Translations under genes and position numbers: made by a program
Notes under the pieces: model-generated
The model's database searches: none
What the model was told of the DNA's origin: nothing
Seen by the model: the letters and a program-made list of their open reading frames with translations, nothing else
Assembly (NCBI RefSeq): GCF_029227915.1
Contig: NC_079879.1
Span: forward strand, 15,004,001 to 15,068,000
From: Hydractinia symbiolongicarpus
Lineage: Eukaryota > Cnidaria > Hydrozoa > Anthoathecata > Hydractiniidae
DNA length: 64,000 nucleotides
Direction of reading: 5' to 3'
Shown: one piece after another, positions 1-11,941 of the stretch
Position numbering within the stretch: the stretch's first letter is position 1
How the letters are laid out: each line of letters starts with the position of its first letter

Positions 1-1922
1 ACAACATTAGTTAATCAATGTGGTACTTCTGGCACTAATGAGGAGACTTCTTCCATTTCAAAAAAGCCAACCTTTAACTTTAAAAACTTTTTTGTCAAAG
101 GAAATGCTAAGTTAAAACCTATTACACCTGAAAAAGTTTTTTCTGCAAAACCTTTATTAAATTCTTTCCCCCCAGGTTATATTGATGGTATTGGAAAATT
201 TGATGTAGGCACTTATTACAAGCAAGCTCCACACCTTAGTGATCATGATATAGTCACATATGTTGATAACGTAACAAAACCTGATCAAGGATTCACTTTT
301 CCTAGGGACAAACTTAATAGGCGATTTCGATATGTTTGGTTTGCTCAATTTCTGTGGCTAGCATATTCTAATCACATGGATGCTGCGTTTTGTCTGCCTT
401 GCACATTATTGCATCAAAAAGTAAATTTAAAATCTGCATTAGCTACTAATCTTATTTCAAAGGGGCAGAACTACTGGAATGACAGTGTTTCGGTCTATAA
501 AAAACATGAAAAAAGTGCTCTTCATAAGGACACCTCTTCTATTTTGACTTCTTTAAGGACTAACCAGTCAGGTACAACCAAAAAAATTAATGAACTGGTA
601 TCTACTATGTATTCCAAAAAGGTAGAAGCCAACAGAATTTTTTTAGCAGCTATTATTGATACAGTTATTCTTTGTGGCCGCCTATGCATTTCCCTGAGAG
701 GACACAGAGACAACTTAAAAGATTTTCCTGAAGTTGGTGGCTATGCTCCTTATTCTGTAGGTAATTTTCTTGACCTTTTAAATTATAGAGTAAGAGGGGG
801 TGATATAGCTTTAGGTAATCATTTAAAAGCCTGTTCAAAAAATGCAACTTACTTATCACCACAAACACAGAATGAAATTATTTCATGTTGTGGTGATTAT
901 ATAACAGACAAAATAATATCTGCAGTTAAACAAGCTAAATTTTTTTCAATAATTTGTGACGAAGCTTGCGACACATCTACCAAGGAACAAATGTCAGTAG
1001 TACTTCGTTTTGTAGACCAACATTGTAACTTGCGAGAGGAATTCATAAGGTTTGTTCATTGTAGTGAAGGGCTCTCAGGTTTGTCTCTTTCAAAGGTCAT
1101 TTTAAAAACCTTGAATGAACTTTCTCTTGACATACAGAATTGTCGAGGTCAATGTTATGATGGTGCTGGGAATGTAGCTGGTAAAATTAATGGTTGTCAG
1201 GCTCATATTTTAAAGCAAAACAGATTAGATTTATACACACACTGTTCTTCTCATCGCCTAAATTTAGTTGTCTGTAATTCGTGCTCTGTACATTATGTCC
1301 GCAACATGATGGATCAAATCAAACAGATAACATATTTTTTCAAATTTTCTGAAAGTAGATTGAAACTTTTACGAAAGAATGTTGCTGACTTTACTAACAA
1401 TCCTAATTATGCTCATATTATTGATTTTTGTAACACTAGGTGGGTGGAACGTATTATTGGCATGAGTGTTTTTAATGATTTATTTGAAGGCATTTTAGCT
1501 ACTTTTGATGAGATGGCCCTTAACCCTAATGGGGTAATTAATGCTGATTTCCCAACCCTTTAACTATTTCAAATGAGCTAGAGGTGTGGGTAACCTTTTG
1601 GCAAAATATGGAAAAAGAAAATCCTGAATCCATTCCAAACTCCATTGAAGCTACTCTTAAAGCTTTCCCTCGTGCAGATGGAGTCTTTAGCAACATAGAG
1701 GTGGCCCTTAGAATTTTAGCCACTATTCCCATGACTTCATGCGAGTGTGAAAGATCCTTTTCTGCAATGAGGAGACTAAAAAACTATTGCAGATCAACAA
1801 TGACAGAAGAAAGGTTTAATGGTCTTGCTCTACTCCATGTTCATTTGGGTGTTCAAATAAATAAAGAAGATATAATTAATAGGTTTTCCGCCAAGGGACC
1901 ACGCAGGTTAGATTTTGTCTAA
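1..1922 (+). pseudogene. hAT-superfamily transposase, copy 1 (5' end outside the window, internally broken)
   Basis: The frame is open from base 1 to the stop at 1561-1563, so the N-terminus lies upstream of the window. Visible parts in order: a TTF/ZMYM-type zinc-binding region (RRFRYVWFAQFLWLAY, then FCLPC), the first catalytic aspartate in SIICDEACD, the second in CYDGAGNVAG, and the C..H motif HCSSHRLNLVV. A second open stretch at 1584-1922 carries the hAT C-terminal dimerisation region (CECERSFSAMRRLKNY). The stop at 1563, the frame change, and the absence of the usual long stretch between the RW motif and the dimerisation region point to an internal deletion. Known family: hAT transposases cut and paste DNA and leave 8-bp target duplications. 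Inference: this copy is inactive. Confidence 0.85.
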
Positions 1923-2744
1923 TCATTTTCTTTTTTCAACTTTTTTGATTAACTTCCATCTCAATCTTTATTAAGATGTATTATAAGTAAGGTATTTATA
2001 TATAAAAAATTTAAATAAATAAGCAACTTACCCCCACTTCTAGCCTAATATTAAGTAAATACCCCATTTCTAGCCTAATATTAAGTAAACACCCCTTTTT
2101 CCATTTTACTGTCATTTTGACCGGTAGATATACATGTATATTTATGTATCTGATTTGATTGATTCACTCATTCATGGTTTGGGTATGAAACTCTGATCCT
2201 TGCCATGTTTTTATTCATTCATTCATGTTAGATTTAATTTGTCCATGGTTCCATTTCATTATATTTTTGAAATTTTTGTTAATAGTTATGAAGAAAGAAG
2301 ATTTTGATTTGGTTATATTTTTAATAACCTCCAATCTGCAAAAAACATTATTTTGGTGCTGAATATGAAGAAAGAAGAATGAAGATTTTAGTTATTGCAT
2401 TAATAACTTTCAATCTATAAAAAACATTATTATGGTGTTATGCTGTCTTATTGCTGGTTTGATTACAACCTTGCTAATAAATATTGTAATGTATTTTATG
2501 TTGTCATTTATTCCCCCGTTTTGATCAATTGTTCAGAATACTTAACGTGTATCGTGTATCTTAGAGAGTCGGTTTTATGGCGTTTTAGTGCTTAAAGGGC
2601 GTAAAAGGGCGTTGGCTTTCAGGGCTCCGCCCTGTACCCGTTGGGGGGCTCACAACGCCCCCCAAACCCCCAGTTGTCTAATATCGCACCTTCGGTGCTA
2701 TGTTGACCCTGCGGGTCAATGCTTCGACTAAGGTTAATTTTTTT

Positions 2745-2759
2745 CTGTCTACGCCCCTG
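2745..2759 (+). repeat. hAT right terminal inverted repeat, copy 1
   Basis: Read on the minus strand this is CAGGGGCGTAGACAG, a typical hAT terminus, so the plus-strand hAT element ends at 2759. The next eight bases (2760-2767, CCAACATC) would be the target duplication; the partner copy lies left of the window. The subterminal 2585-2745 stretch is rich in hairpins (GGGCG/CGCCC and GGGGGG/CCCCCC pairs), as is common at hAT ends. Confidence 0.7.
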
Positions 2760-3224
2760 CCAACATCTACCCAACGAGAGCTTTGAAACACGTTGACTGA
2801 AGTCAACAAAATTTCTATATATGGTGGTTGGAGAAGGTGGTGGTGAAAAATCTTGTAAAATTTGGAAATCTTCACGTTTTTGTATCGAAGTGTTCGATCG
2901 AGGTGGAGAGGCTAAGGTCGAAATATTGCCAGATTTTTGTGGAAGATTCAGATGTGGTAGTTCTCCTTCTTTTAAACTTTTTCGAGTTGGGTAAACCCAT
3001 ATTTGATCCTCCGAGAAATGACGTTCACAAATAAACAATTTGAACGTGGAAATGCGACGTCTCAGCTCGTCATCTACCTCCCTATATTTCGTGATGATAT
3101 TGATGAGCTCCTTTCCCCATTTTTTGTTTACTTCATTATTTGGCAACGGAACTTTGAAAATACTGATGTCTTTATTTCTCCTCGATACAGAGCATCCATA
3201 TATAGCACAATTTTCACCAGGCAT
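2760..3224 (-). pseudogene. THAP-domain protein N-terminus, copy 1, interrupted by the hAT element
   Basis: The minus-strand frame starts at MPGENC (3224) and shows a THAP zinc finger: C-x4-C near the start (CAIYGC), the conserved Trp in KKWGKEL, CERH as the C-x2-H pair, and a LPHLNLP tail like the AVPTLNLP end of THAP domains. Coding sense runs to the hAT terminus at 2760; the frame beyond that is transposon end sequence translated by chance. THAP domains bind DNA and often form the N-terminus of transposases, so the parent gene may itself be a transposase or a host regulator. The rest of the gene would lie left of the window. Codon use does not separate these options. Confidence 0.65.
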
Positions 3225-3266
3225 AGTAAAATCTTGTACGAAAAACACCCAAAGTTGAAATAAAAA

Positions 3267-4840
3267 TTTCTGTGGCTAGCATATTCTAATCACATGGATG
3301 CTGCGTTTTGTCTGCCTTGCACATTATTGCATCAAAAATTAAATTTAAAATCTGCATTAGCTACTAATCTTATTTCAAAGGGGCAGAACTACTGGAATGA
3401 CAGTGTTTCGGTCTATAAAAAACATGAAAAAAGTGCTCTTCATAAGGACACCTCTTCTATTTTGACTTCTTTAAGGACTAACCAGTCAGGTACAACCAAA
3501 AAAATTAATGAACTGGTATCTACTATGTATTCCAAAAAGGTAGAAGCCAACAGAATTTTTTTAGCAGCTATTATTGATACAGTTATTCTTTGTGGCCGCC
3601 TATGCATTTCCCTGAGAGGACACAGAGACAACTTAAAAGATTTTCCTGAAGTTGGTGGCTATGCTCCTTATTCTGTAGGTAATTTTCTTGACCTTTTAAA
3701 TTATAGAGTAAGAGGGGGTGATATAGCTTTAGGTAATCATTTAAAAGCCTGTTCAAAAAATGCAACTTACTTATCACCACAAACACAGAATGAAATTATT
3801 TCATGTTGTGGTGATTATATAACAGACAAAATAATATCTGCAGTTAAACAAGCTAAATTTTTTTCAATAATTTGTGACGAAGCTTGCGACACATCTACCA
3901 AGGAACAAATGTCAGTAGTACTTCGTTTTGTAGACCAACATTGTAACTTGCGAGAGGAATTCATAAGGTTTGTTCATTGTAGTGAAGGGCTCTCAGGTTT
4001 GTCTCTTTCAAAGGTCATTTTAAAAACCTTGAATGAACTTTCTCTTGACATACAGAATTGTCGAGGTCAATGTTATGATGGTGCTGGGAATGTAGCTGGT
4101 AAAATTAATGGTTGTCAGGCTCATATTTTAAAGCAAAACAGATTAGATTTATACACACACTGTTCTTCTCATCGCCTAAATTTAGTTGTCTGTAATTCGT
4201 GCTCTGTACATTATGTCCGCAACATGATGGATCAAATCAAACAGATAACATATTTTTTCAAATTTTCTGAAAGTAGATTGAAACTTTTACGAAAGAATGT
4301 TGCTGACTTTACTAACAATCCTAATTATGCTCATATTATTGATTTTTGTAACACTAGGTGGGTGGAACGTATTATTGGCATGAGTGTTTTTAATGATTTA
4401 TTTGAAGGCATTTTAGCTACTTTTGATGAGATGGCCCTTAACCCTAATGGGGTAATTAATGCTGATTTCCCAACCCTTTAACTATTTCAAATGAGCTAGA
4501 GGTGTGGGTAACCTTTTGGCAAAATATGGAAAAAGAAAATCCTGAATCCATTCCAAACTCCATTGAAGCTACTCTTAAAGCTTTCCCTCGTGCAGATGGA
4601 GTCTTTAGCAACATAGAGGTGGCCCTTAGAATTTTAGCCACTATTCCCATGACTTCATGCGAGTGTGAAAGATCCTTTTCTGCAATGAGGAGACTAAAAA
4701 ACTATTGCAGATCAACAATGACAGAAGAAAGGTTTAATGGTCTTGCTCTACTCCATGTTCATTTGGGTGTTCAAATAAATAAAGAAGATATAATTAATAG
4801 GTTTTCCGCCAAGGGACCACGCAGGTTAGATTTTGTCTAA
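3267..4840 (+). pseudogene. hAT-superfamily transposase, copy 2 (N-terminus missing)
   Basis: This is the duplicate of the hAT coding region. It starts mid-domain at the duplication junction, so the zinc-binding N-terminus upstream of FLWLAY is absent. The first frame (ATG 3294 to stop at 4481) carries both aspartate motifs; the second (4502-4840) carries the dimerisation region. The stop and deletion seen in copy 1 are also here, so they predate the duplication. Without its N-terminus and middle part it cannot encode a working transposase. Confidence 0.85.
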
Positions 4841-5662
4841 TCATTTTCTTTTTTCAACTTTTTTGATTAACTTCCATCTCAATCTTTATTAAGATGTATT
4901 ATAAGTAAGGTATTTATATATAAAAAATTTAAATAAATAAGCAACTTACCCCCACTTCTAGCCTAATATTAAGTAAATACCCCATTTCTAGCCTAATATT
5001 AAGTAAACACCCCTTTTTCCATTTTACTGTCATTTTGACCGGTAGATATACATGTATATTTATGTATCTGATTTGATTGATTCACTCATTCATGGTTTGG
5101 GTATGAAACTCTGATCCTTGCCATGTTTTTATTCATTCATTCATGTTAGATTTAATTTGTCCATGGTTCCATTTCATTATATTTTTGAAATTTTTGTTAA
5201 TAGTTATGAAGAAAGAAGATTTTGATTTGGTTATATTTTTAATAACCTCCAATCTGCAAAAAACATTATTTTGGTGCTGAATATGAAGAAAGAAGAATGA
5301 AGATTTTAGTTATTGCATTAATAACTTTCAATCTATAAAAAACATTATTATGGTGTTATGCTGTCTTATTGCTGGTTTGATTACAACCTTGCTAATAAAT
5401 ATTGTAATGTATTTTATGTTGTCATTTATTCCCCCGTTTTGATCAATTGTTCAGAATACTTAACGTGTATCGTGTATCTTAGAGAGTCGGTTTTATGGCG
5501 TTTTAGTGCTTAAAGGGCGTAAAAGGGCGTTGGCTTTCAGGGCTCCGCCCTGTACCCGTTGGGGGGCTCACAACGCCCCCCAAACCCCCAGTTGTCTAAT
5601 ATCGCACCTTCGGTGCTATGTTGACCCTGCGGGTCAATGCTTCGACTAAGGTTAATTTTTTT

Positions 5663-5677
5663 CTGTCTACGCCCCTG
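5663..5677 (+). repeat. hAT right terminal inverted repeat, copy 2
   Basis: Same terminus as at 2745-2759, shifted by 2918 bases, followed by CCAACATC at 5678-5685. Confidence 0.7.
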
Positions 5678-6142
5678 CCAACATCTACCCAACGAGAGCT
5701 TTGAAACACGTTGACTGAAGTCAACAAAATTTCTATATATGGTGGTTGGAGAAGGTGGTGGTGAAAAATCTTGTAAAATTTGGAAATCTTCACGTTTTTG
5801 TATCGAAGTGTTCGATCGAGGTGGAGAGGCTAAGGTCGAAATATTGCCAGATTTTTGTGGAAGATTCAGATGTGGTAGTTCTCCTTCTTTTAAACTTTTT
5901 CGAGTTGGGTAAACCCATATTTGATCCTCCGAGAAATGACGTTCACAAATAAACAATTTGAACGTGGAAATGCGACGTCTCAGCTCGTCATCTACCTCCC
6001 TATATTTCGTGATGATATTGATGAGCTCCTTTCCCCATTTTTTGTTTACTTCATTATTTGGCAACGGAACTTTGAAAATACTGATGTCTTTATTTCTCCT
6101 CGATACAGAGCATCCATATATAGCACAATTTTCACCAGGCAT
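5678..6142 (-). pseudogene. THAP-domain protein N-terminus, copy 2
   Basis: The same THAP coding segment as at 2760-3224, here with its natural upstream sequence (beyond 6184). I start it at the ATG at 6142 (MPGENC), because a THAP domain normally begins within a few residues of its first Cys; the in-frame Met at 6262 would add a 40-residue extension with no domain similarity. The segment again ends at the hAT terminus. Confidence 0.65.
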
Positions 6143-6343
6143 AGTAAAATCTTGTACGAAAAACACCCAAAGTTGAAATAAAAACACCAAACTAAGTACA
6201 CACAACACCCAAAAAATGCGCCATTTTGAACTTCTGTGCAGGATTGGAGGTTTGGGAGCCACTATAGTTCAGCCGTAAAAACATAGAACAATGGCCTATT
6301 GTTTGTTGCTAGACTATCTTTTTTTCTTGTGACTATGGTGCGA

Positions 6344-6728
6344 CTTAAGTGAAGATGAATATTTAGCAGAGGCTGTTCCGAATTTTTCATGTCTGTACGA
6401 TAAAAGTTGCAAAGAGTATCGAGAAAAAGATCGAGTGGCAAATGGTTGGAAGAAAGTTGAGGAGAAATTAGGATGTGAAGAGGGTAAAGTTTATCCTTGT
6501 TTTCAGTTCAATGCGCAATATTTTTACGCTGTTAAACTTTGAGCGTATTCAGCTTGTTCTATTACTTAATTGTTAAGGTGAAGCTATTCGAAGATGGGCA
6601 ACTTGAAAAAAAGATGCAGCAAGAAAAAGAATAACCGAAAAAGGAAATATGCATCGGGATCAGGTTTGGCTGATGTTAAATCATGTGTCAAAAATTTAAA
6701 GGAATACTCTTTTTTCACACATTTGTAG
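6344..6728 (+). pseudogene. MADF (Adf-1-type Myb/SANT-like) domain gene, two exons, frameshifted
   Basis: The frame from 6344 reads LSEDEYLAEAVPNFSC, then CLYDKSCKEYREKDRVANGW and KKVEEKLG, the core of a MADF DNA-binding domain, up to a likely donor (G|GTAAAG) after 6483. A second exon from 6578 (after TTAAG) gives EAIRRWA; a one-base deletion near 6598 then shifts the frame, after which NLKKRCSKKKNN continues the domain to the TAG at 6726-6728. MADF proteins occur as host regulators and as the second protein of PIF/Harbinger transposons. A Harbinger transposase fragment lies 1.7 kb away on the opposite strand, so the transposon reading is favoured by inference. Confidence 0.6.
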
Positions 6729-7567
6729 AAATGTGTGATTTGATATGGGCTGCGTTCTGTCATGGTAGTAACGAAAAGTTAAGGGGCCCGAATAGTATCC
6801 AAATTAAGGCCACCACTAAAAGCGCGCTATATTGCCCAAAAGTGTTTGTTTATGTATTGTTTTTTTGCGTATAGCATCGTTTTTTTGTTGTTTTCTTATT
6901 ATCGTGTAGCTTTATATAGTATACCCAAAATAAAGAAACCAGTAGATATATATTCTATTCGAATTTCGAGAAATCTTGCATCAAATGAGGGTGTTCATTG
7001 TCTTGAAAGGATTGTTTTGATTTACTGCATGTTGACAATGTTATAATGTTTGAAATTGACTCGAGTTGGTGCTCTCCAGCCATATCTCAGTTATCTAAAA
7101 ATAGTCACAACTTGTAGTATGATTCAATTTATCATCATCTCTTTCTCTAAGTTTGTGCCTTGATATTTTATACCAAATTTTATCATTGCATATTTTATAT
7201 TTTAATAAATATATTTTAATTATTTATCATCATAGTGTTGTGTGAGTGTTCAAAGCGCTTCAGTTCTTGTTGTTTTTACATAAGACGGTTTTTTTTAATA
7301 ACTTCTTATTACTATGTTATATGGCTATGAAACTTACTGAGTTACAATCTTTATCTTTTAGACACCTGCATGCCAAATTTTTAGGTCCCATACCTTTCAG
7401 AGGCTGTGATATTGGCCATTACTCGAAACTACCCCTAAATATCTCTATGAAATCCTTATAATGGGGAAAATTTATTAACTCCTGTTAGGATTATCCTTAG
7501 AACTTGAAACTTGCAACACAACTTTGGTTTATTAAGAAGAATCATTTTCCATAATTAGGACACGTGA
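6729..7567. other. Non-coding AT-rich stretch
   Basis: I see no coding region or RNA gene. Short open frames here show no known motif and are interrupted by T- and A-runs. Confidence 0.5.
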
Positions 7568-7955
7568 TTAACCCGATTTCCCGATTTTGTCGGATTTTAC
7601 CCGAAAATCGGAAAAAACCGGATTTTCGGGCGATTTCTGGCAATTTTTGATGCGATCCACGTAAAAACCGAAAAATATGTTAAATAACTTTTATTTAGCT
7701 TTCAGAAACTTTAAACAGAATGCAAAAATTCGCTCTGGAACAAAAGTAATTAAATCTTAAGCAGATAGTGGCATTTTTAACAAATTTCAAGCTTCTGATG
7801 ACGTCACAAAAAATGTGCTGACGCAAGCAAAAATTTATTGCTGCCATTTTGTTCCTTTTATGACGTACTATAAGTGTGCCAAGTTTGATTCTATTTGAAC
7901 AACCCTATGAAAAGTTATTAGTATGTTCGAAAAACCCCGGACCGAATAGGGTTAA
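7568..7955. mobile_element. TTAA-flanked MITE, copy A
   Basis: TTAA lies at both ends (7568-7571, 7952-7955). The body from about 7670 to 7950 closely matches the copy at 21672-22074, including TATGTTAAATAACTTTTATT, a TGATGACGTCAC motif and the CCCCGG...AATAGGG right end. The left terminus has drifted (CCCGATTTCCCG). The TTAA target and CCC-starting ends fit a piggyBac- or Kolobok-driven non-autonomous element; there is no coding capacity. Confidence 0.75.
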
Positions 7956-8336
7956 AACAACATTTTACGACGTTTCGGGTGTCATACACCTATTTTCAAG
8001 TAAAATGAAAAATATACAACAGGTCTATATAAACAAGAACGTTGCCATAGATACAAGATATATAAACATAATCAATACAATATTTAAGTATAAAGTATGT
8101 GTACAATACGAATGTGTGATCAAACCGGACGGTTTTCTTGTTTATCTTGGCTTGATAAGCATTATCAAATAAGAGACGCAAAATTAAATATAGCGGCTCC
8201 GGAGGATGCGAAGGATATTGATTCTTATTCGGAGGCAGTGGTTAAAGATTGTTTAAATAACGAGAATGCTACAAAATCACCAAGTTTGGCCAAGATGACA
8301 ACTATTGATCAATCATCGTGCAATTTCATTTCTTGA

Positions 8337-8482
8337 AGCAGTTGATTATACACTCCTTTCAATTCTCTCTCTCTATAAATTTGACGAACCCAGAAAAATG
8401 GCGATTGTCTTCGTCTCTTCTTCCTTATACTTCTAATGACTATTAAGGCAGCTATAGCTTCTTCTTCTGAACTGTCTGCCAT
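8337..8482 (-). pseudogene. PIF/Harbinger transposase N-terminal fragment
   Basis: From the ATG at 8482 the minus strand reads MADSSEEEAIAALIVIRS, then FFWVRQIYRERELKGVYNQL and LLQEMKLHDD before a stop. The WVR.I..ER...G.Y..LL.E...D pattern is the conserved N-terminal segment of PIF/Harbinger transposases. The catalytic part should follow but is absent, so this is a relic. Together with the MADF gene on the other strand it suggests the remains of one Harbinger element in 6.3-8.5 kb. Confidence 0.55.
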
Positions 8483-8644
8483 CTTAAAATGTGGGTGTTC
8501 ACATAAGAAAATTTCGCACAAATAATAATTTGTATTGGCATGTTATCGCACTGAAACCTCATTTGCAGCGTAGAACTCCTGTCGCACTAAAATTTGGTGT
8601 AATTTTAAAGCGATAGGAAGATTCGCACTGGTGTAAATCCACCT

Positions 8645-11382
8645 TAAATGAATGCATGGATCCAGGACCATCGCTTACCACGCCCATGTTTGAAATTTTA
8701 TTGAGGTTTTGCGCCAATAATATTGCATTTATAGCGGATATAAAGAAAGCGTTTCTTCAAATTTCCTTGCATTTCCTTGCAGTGCCCGCGGAATTTTCAA
8801 AGTCTAATAACTTTTTAAATACTGGATGAAATTAAAATTACTTGAAATTTTGTGACTTTTCCTAACTTTTATTGGAATTTCGGAAAATAAAAAAAAATAT
8901 TTCTAAAAATTGTCCTGTCAATGTCACTTTGTCCTGTTTGACAGGTCGTCATATCAACTTTTTTACTGTAGTGCTAAAAATAAATGCTTTTTAAACTAAC
9001 CAGTTGTATGAATATGGGATTATGTATGTGACAGTGACAAAAAGTCATTATACAATGTTGACATGCATACTGTGTAACTTGCAGACCGGAATAATGGTAA
9101 TTTACAGACCAGAATATTCGTATTTTCCCATTTCTCTATTTCTATTGTCATATGATGACGTCATAGGTAATTTTCTCCCATGTCAATTCAAATTGTCTTT
9201 ATTGAGTAGCTACTGACATAAGTGCTAATAGATATACCAAGTTTTATTCCATGACAGCTACTTACACTAAGGTTCTTAAATATAGATTTTTCAATAAAAA
9301 TACTTGAAGATTTGAATTCTGTTCGATTTCCATTTTCTCCTTAGCTAAATCCTTTGTCTTTGTACCACCTGTTAATGTTCCTAATAATATCTTACATTCT
9401 TATATTACTTTTTTAATGACTAGTACTGTAAATAATTTTAAAAAGATACAAAAACGAGAATTTCCAAGAAAGACATATTTTCTTCAACCATTGTCTCATT
9501 ATGACGTCATCACTTCCTGTGATGACATGTCAACCTTAATATTTTGTCACTAATTAAGTCACAACATATTGATGCTTCTTTGTGCCAAGTTTCGTCACTT
9601 AAAACCAAACTGAACAAAAGTTACAGCCCGCGGGAACTTTATGCCCAGGGTCAAAAAAGCCCATACCAAATAGGTTTAACAATAAGAAAGTATTTCAACT
9701 TTTATACAAAACAGAGTGAAGGAAATAAGACTTAACTTAGAATTAAGTTCATGGAAACTTATACCATCAACAGAAAATCCTACTGATATCATATCTATAG
9801 GGATGTACCCCTTGCAACTTATTGGCAGCAATTTGTGGTTTTGTGGTCAGCGTTTCTTAGCTTAAAAGAAACAGAGTGGCCTCAGTTAAATGTTGGTGTT
9901 AATTTTGATAATCTAGACGAGAAGATTGATTCTGTGGAATTGATTTTCCCACATTTTAGTGATGATGATAACCCGTGTTTACAGAGGGTTGATACTGATA
10001 CTACTGTTAGTTTGTTAGCTTCCACGTGTTTACAGAGTGGAGTTGACACTGGTATTTGTGATCCAAATTTAAGCGTGATCATAGACCCAGTTAAATTTAT
10101 GAGTTTTAAAAAGTTAGTTCGTGTCATTTGTTGGTAAGTTTAAAAGAAGAATTGCTAAGAAGAAAGAAGAAAGCATACATAATGTACGTACTAATAAGAG
10201 GCAATAGGCCGAAGAATTGATCTTAGATGTAAATGAACTTACCTCTGCTAGGTTGTTATGGTTACAACATGCACAAAAATGTTTTGTAGGTGATCGCAAG
10301 CTGGAAAGACTTCGCAAGCAGAGGTCGTTTGGAATATGCACATTTGCCCCATTCTACGAAGTATCCCATTTTTTTAGGATTATATTATTACAAACTTGAT
10401 AATCGTTTATCAAGAAACCTTGCGTTTTCAAATGTTGGCATTGATTACGCTGAACCCATTGCTATCAAATATGTATATAGTGCTGTTAAAACTGCACATA
10501 AGGCTTAGCTTGTCCTTGTTACTTGTGCAAGTTCTCGCGCTATTTATTTGGACATCGCCACTGGTTATTTTGGTGATGCATGCGTTAATGTCCTACGAAG
10601 ATTTTTTTAACAGAAAAGGTGCACCTACTTTAATTAATTCGGACAATGGATCAAACTTTACTAGTACTCTAGAATTTGCTAGTGCACATGGCACCCAATG
10701 GACTTTTAACGTCGAAGCCGCCCACTGGCAGGATGGGTTTTTCGAGAGGCTGGTTCAGTCAGTAAAACGATGTTTACGAAAATGCTCGGGTAAATATTTT
10801 GTAAATTACGAAGAGCTTTTGACCTTTCTTGCGGAAATTGAAAGGATACTAAATAATCGCCCTTTAACATTTTTTAACGACGACGTGAATGAAAGAAATC
10901 TTAACGCCCAGTAGTTTAAATTGTTAACATTTAGTTTGTTGATCACAAGGGTGACCGAAACGACGATGCAATAAGACGACATAAGTATATTGTCGATTTA
11001 TAGAATCATTTCTGGAATAGGTGGTTAAACGAATATGTTGTGAATTTACGTGAAACACATAAACATTGTATACAGTCCTCTAAAAACGTTATTTCTGTGA
11101 ACGATATCGTATTGATTGATGACAATAGACACAAACGGTCATTTTGGAAACTTGGAAAAGTAATTGCATTAATAACCGGTAAAGACAATAATGTACGAGC
11201 TGCAAAAGTCGAGTATGTGACGAACAATTTTGTACGATCTCTAAACAGACCGGTAAACAAACTTTACCCCGTTGAACTGTCGTGAAAGTATACGAATACG
11301 TGAAGAAGAGAATTCTGAAGACATACAGATTGTATTTATAGATAACATGACATTATAGTAGTAAACCGCCCGTAGGGGGGAG
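8645..11382 (+). pseudogene. BEL/Pao retrotransposon pol relic (RT start, integrase, C-terminal domain)
   Basis: Pieces appear in the expected order. At 8645-8776 ADIKKAFLQISL marks the start of a Pao-type reverse transcriptase. At 10210-10400 SARLLWLQHAQKCF and GRLEYAHLPHSTKYPIF are the region before the integrase zinc-binding domain. At 10430-10914 comes an integrase core (GIDYAEPIAIKY in one frame; INSDNGSNFTS; NVEAAHWQDGFFERLVQSVK). At 10990-11285 is the C-terminal DUF5641-like domain (HFWNRWLNEYVVNLRETHKH, DIVLIDDNRHKRSFWKLGKV). Most of RT and RNase H is missing and several frameshifts occur. Sequence between 8776 and 9780 is not recognisable. The element is dead; a 3' LTR follows directly. 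Confidence 0.8.
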
Positions 11383-11512
11383 TGTGGTTTTGAGACATGA
11401 CATTTAGTTTGTATATAGATGTGTTCCGAATGTGTGTTCGGTTATTTGCGTATTTAAAATAAAGTATATATTGAGTTCGCACGTGTGGTTAGTTCGTACG
11501 TATTAAACTCTC
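11383..11512 (+). repeat. 3' LTR of the BEL/Pao element
   Basis: It begins TGTGG just after a purine-rich tract (GTAGGGGGGAG), contains AATAAA at about 11458, and ends CTCA at 11512. It directly follows the pol relic. I could not find a matching 5' LTR in the window, so the right end is placed only by the terminal CA. Confidence 0.5.
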
Positions 11513-11941
11513 ACTAGAAATTAAAAAAAAAGTTGCGAAGCATTACGCAAGTTGCAAGCAAAATTGAAACTAGCCAATAGTTGTCCCTAGTGTTTTTTGT
11601 TTCTCTTTGATATAATACGGCGAGGTGCTTACATCGTATTGCATCTGATATCTGGGAAATCACCAAAACTGAATATCATAGACGTAGAAAACCCTGGGGA
11701 CGAGGTTGTAAAATAAACTCACCGCAATACAACAACAACTCGTTGCGCAAAGTAGTGATTTTTTGGCAAAAATACATTATATATAGGCGGAATATTTCTT
11801 TTCAGAAGGTACGAAAAATTTAGATCGCGCGAAACTAAACAGAAACGATTACTGAGAAATTTCGTAAAACCTCTTTCCACAGAATTATAAATTAAATATT
11901 AATAATAATCACAATATTGTCAGTGTTGACCGACGTAAATC
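11513..11941. repeat. Dispersed repeat R1, copy 1 (about 430 bp)
   Basis: It matches 62488-62915 in the same orientation over its whole length with scattered changes. It starts ACTAGAAATTAAAAAAA and ends GTTGACCGACGTAAATCC. No open frame, tRNA head or inverted termini were seen. It begins directly at the LTR end and overlaps the last codons of the DUF4116-like frame. Family unknown; a SINE-like or MITE-like element is possible. Confidence 0.8.

Larger units (their letters stand above)
349..6184. repeat. Direct tandem duplication, 2918-bp unit, two copies (349-3266 and 3267-6184)
   Basis: Every feature of the first unit recurs exactly 2918 bases later. I found one base change by eye (G at 421, T at 3339, giving Val to Leu in the transposase). 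The unit runs from the middle of the hAT transposase, through the hAT right end, into the THAP gene. The junction shows only about two bases of microhomology (AA). Either it is a very recent tandem duplication or an assembly error. Confidence 0.92.

Noticed and set aside
2619-2760. C-terminal part of the THAP frame (WQGRRQKKINL and onwards)
   Set aside because: It is hAT terminus and subterminal hairpin sequence read by chance.
8097-8336. CDQTGRF match linking this frame to the TAF12-intron element
   Set aside because: Only seven residues agree and nothing before or after matches the family, so chance or a tiny fragment is as likely.
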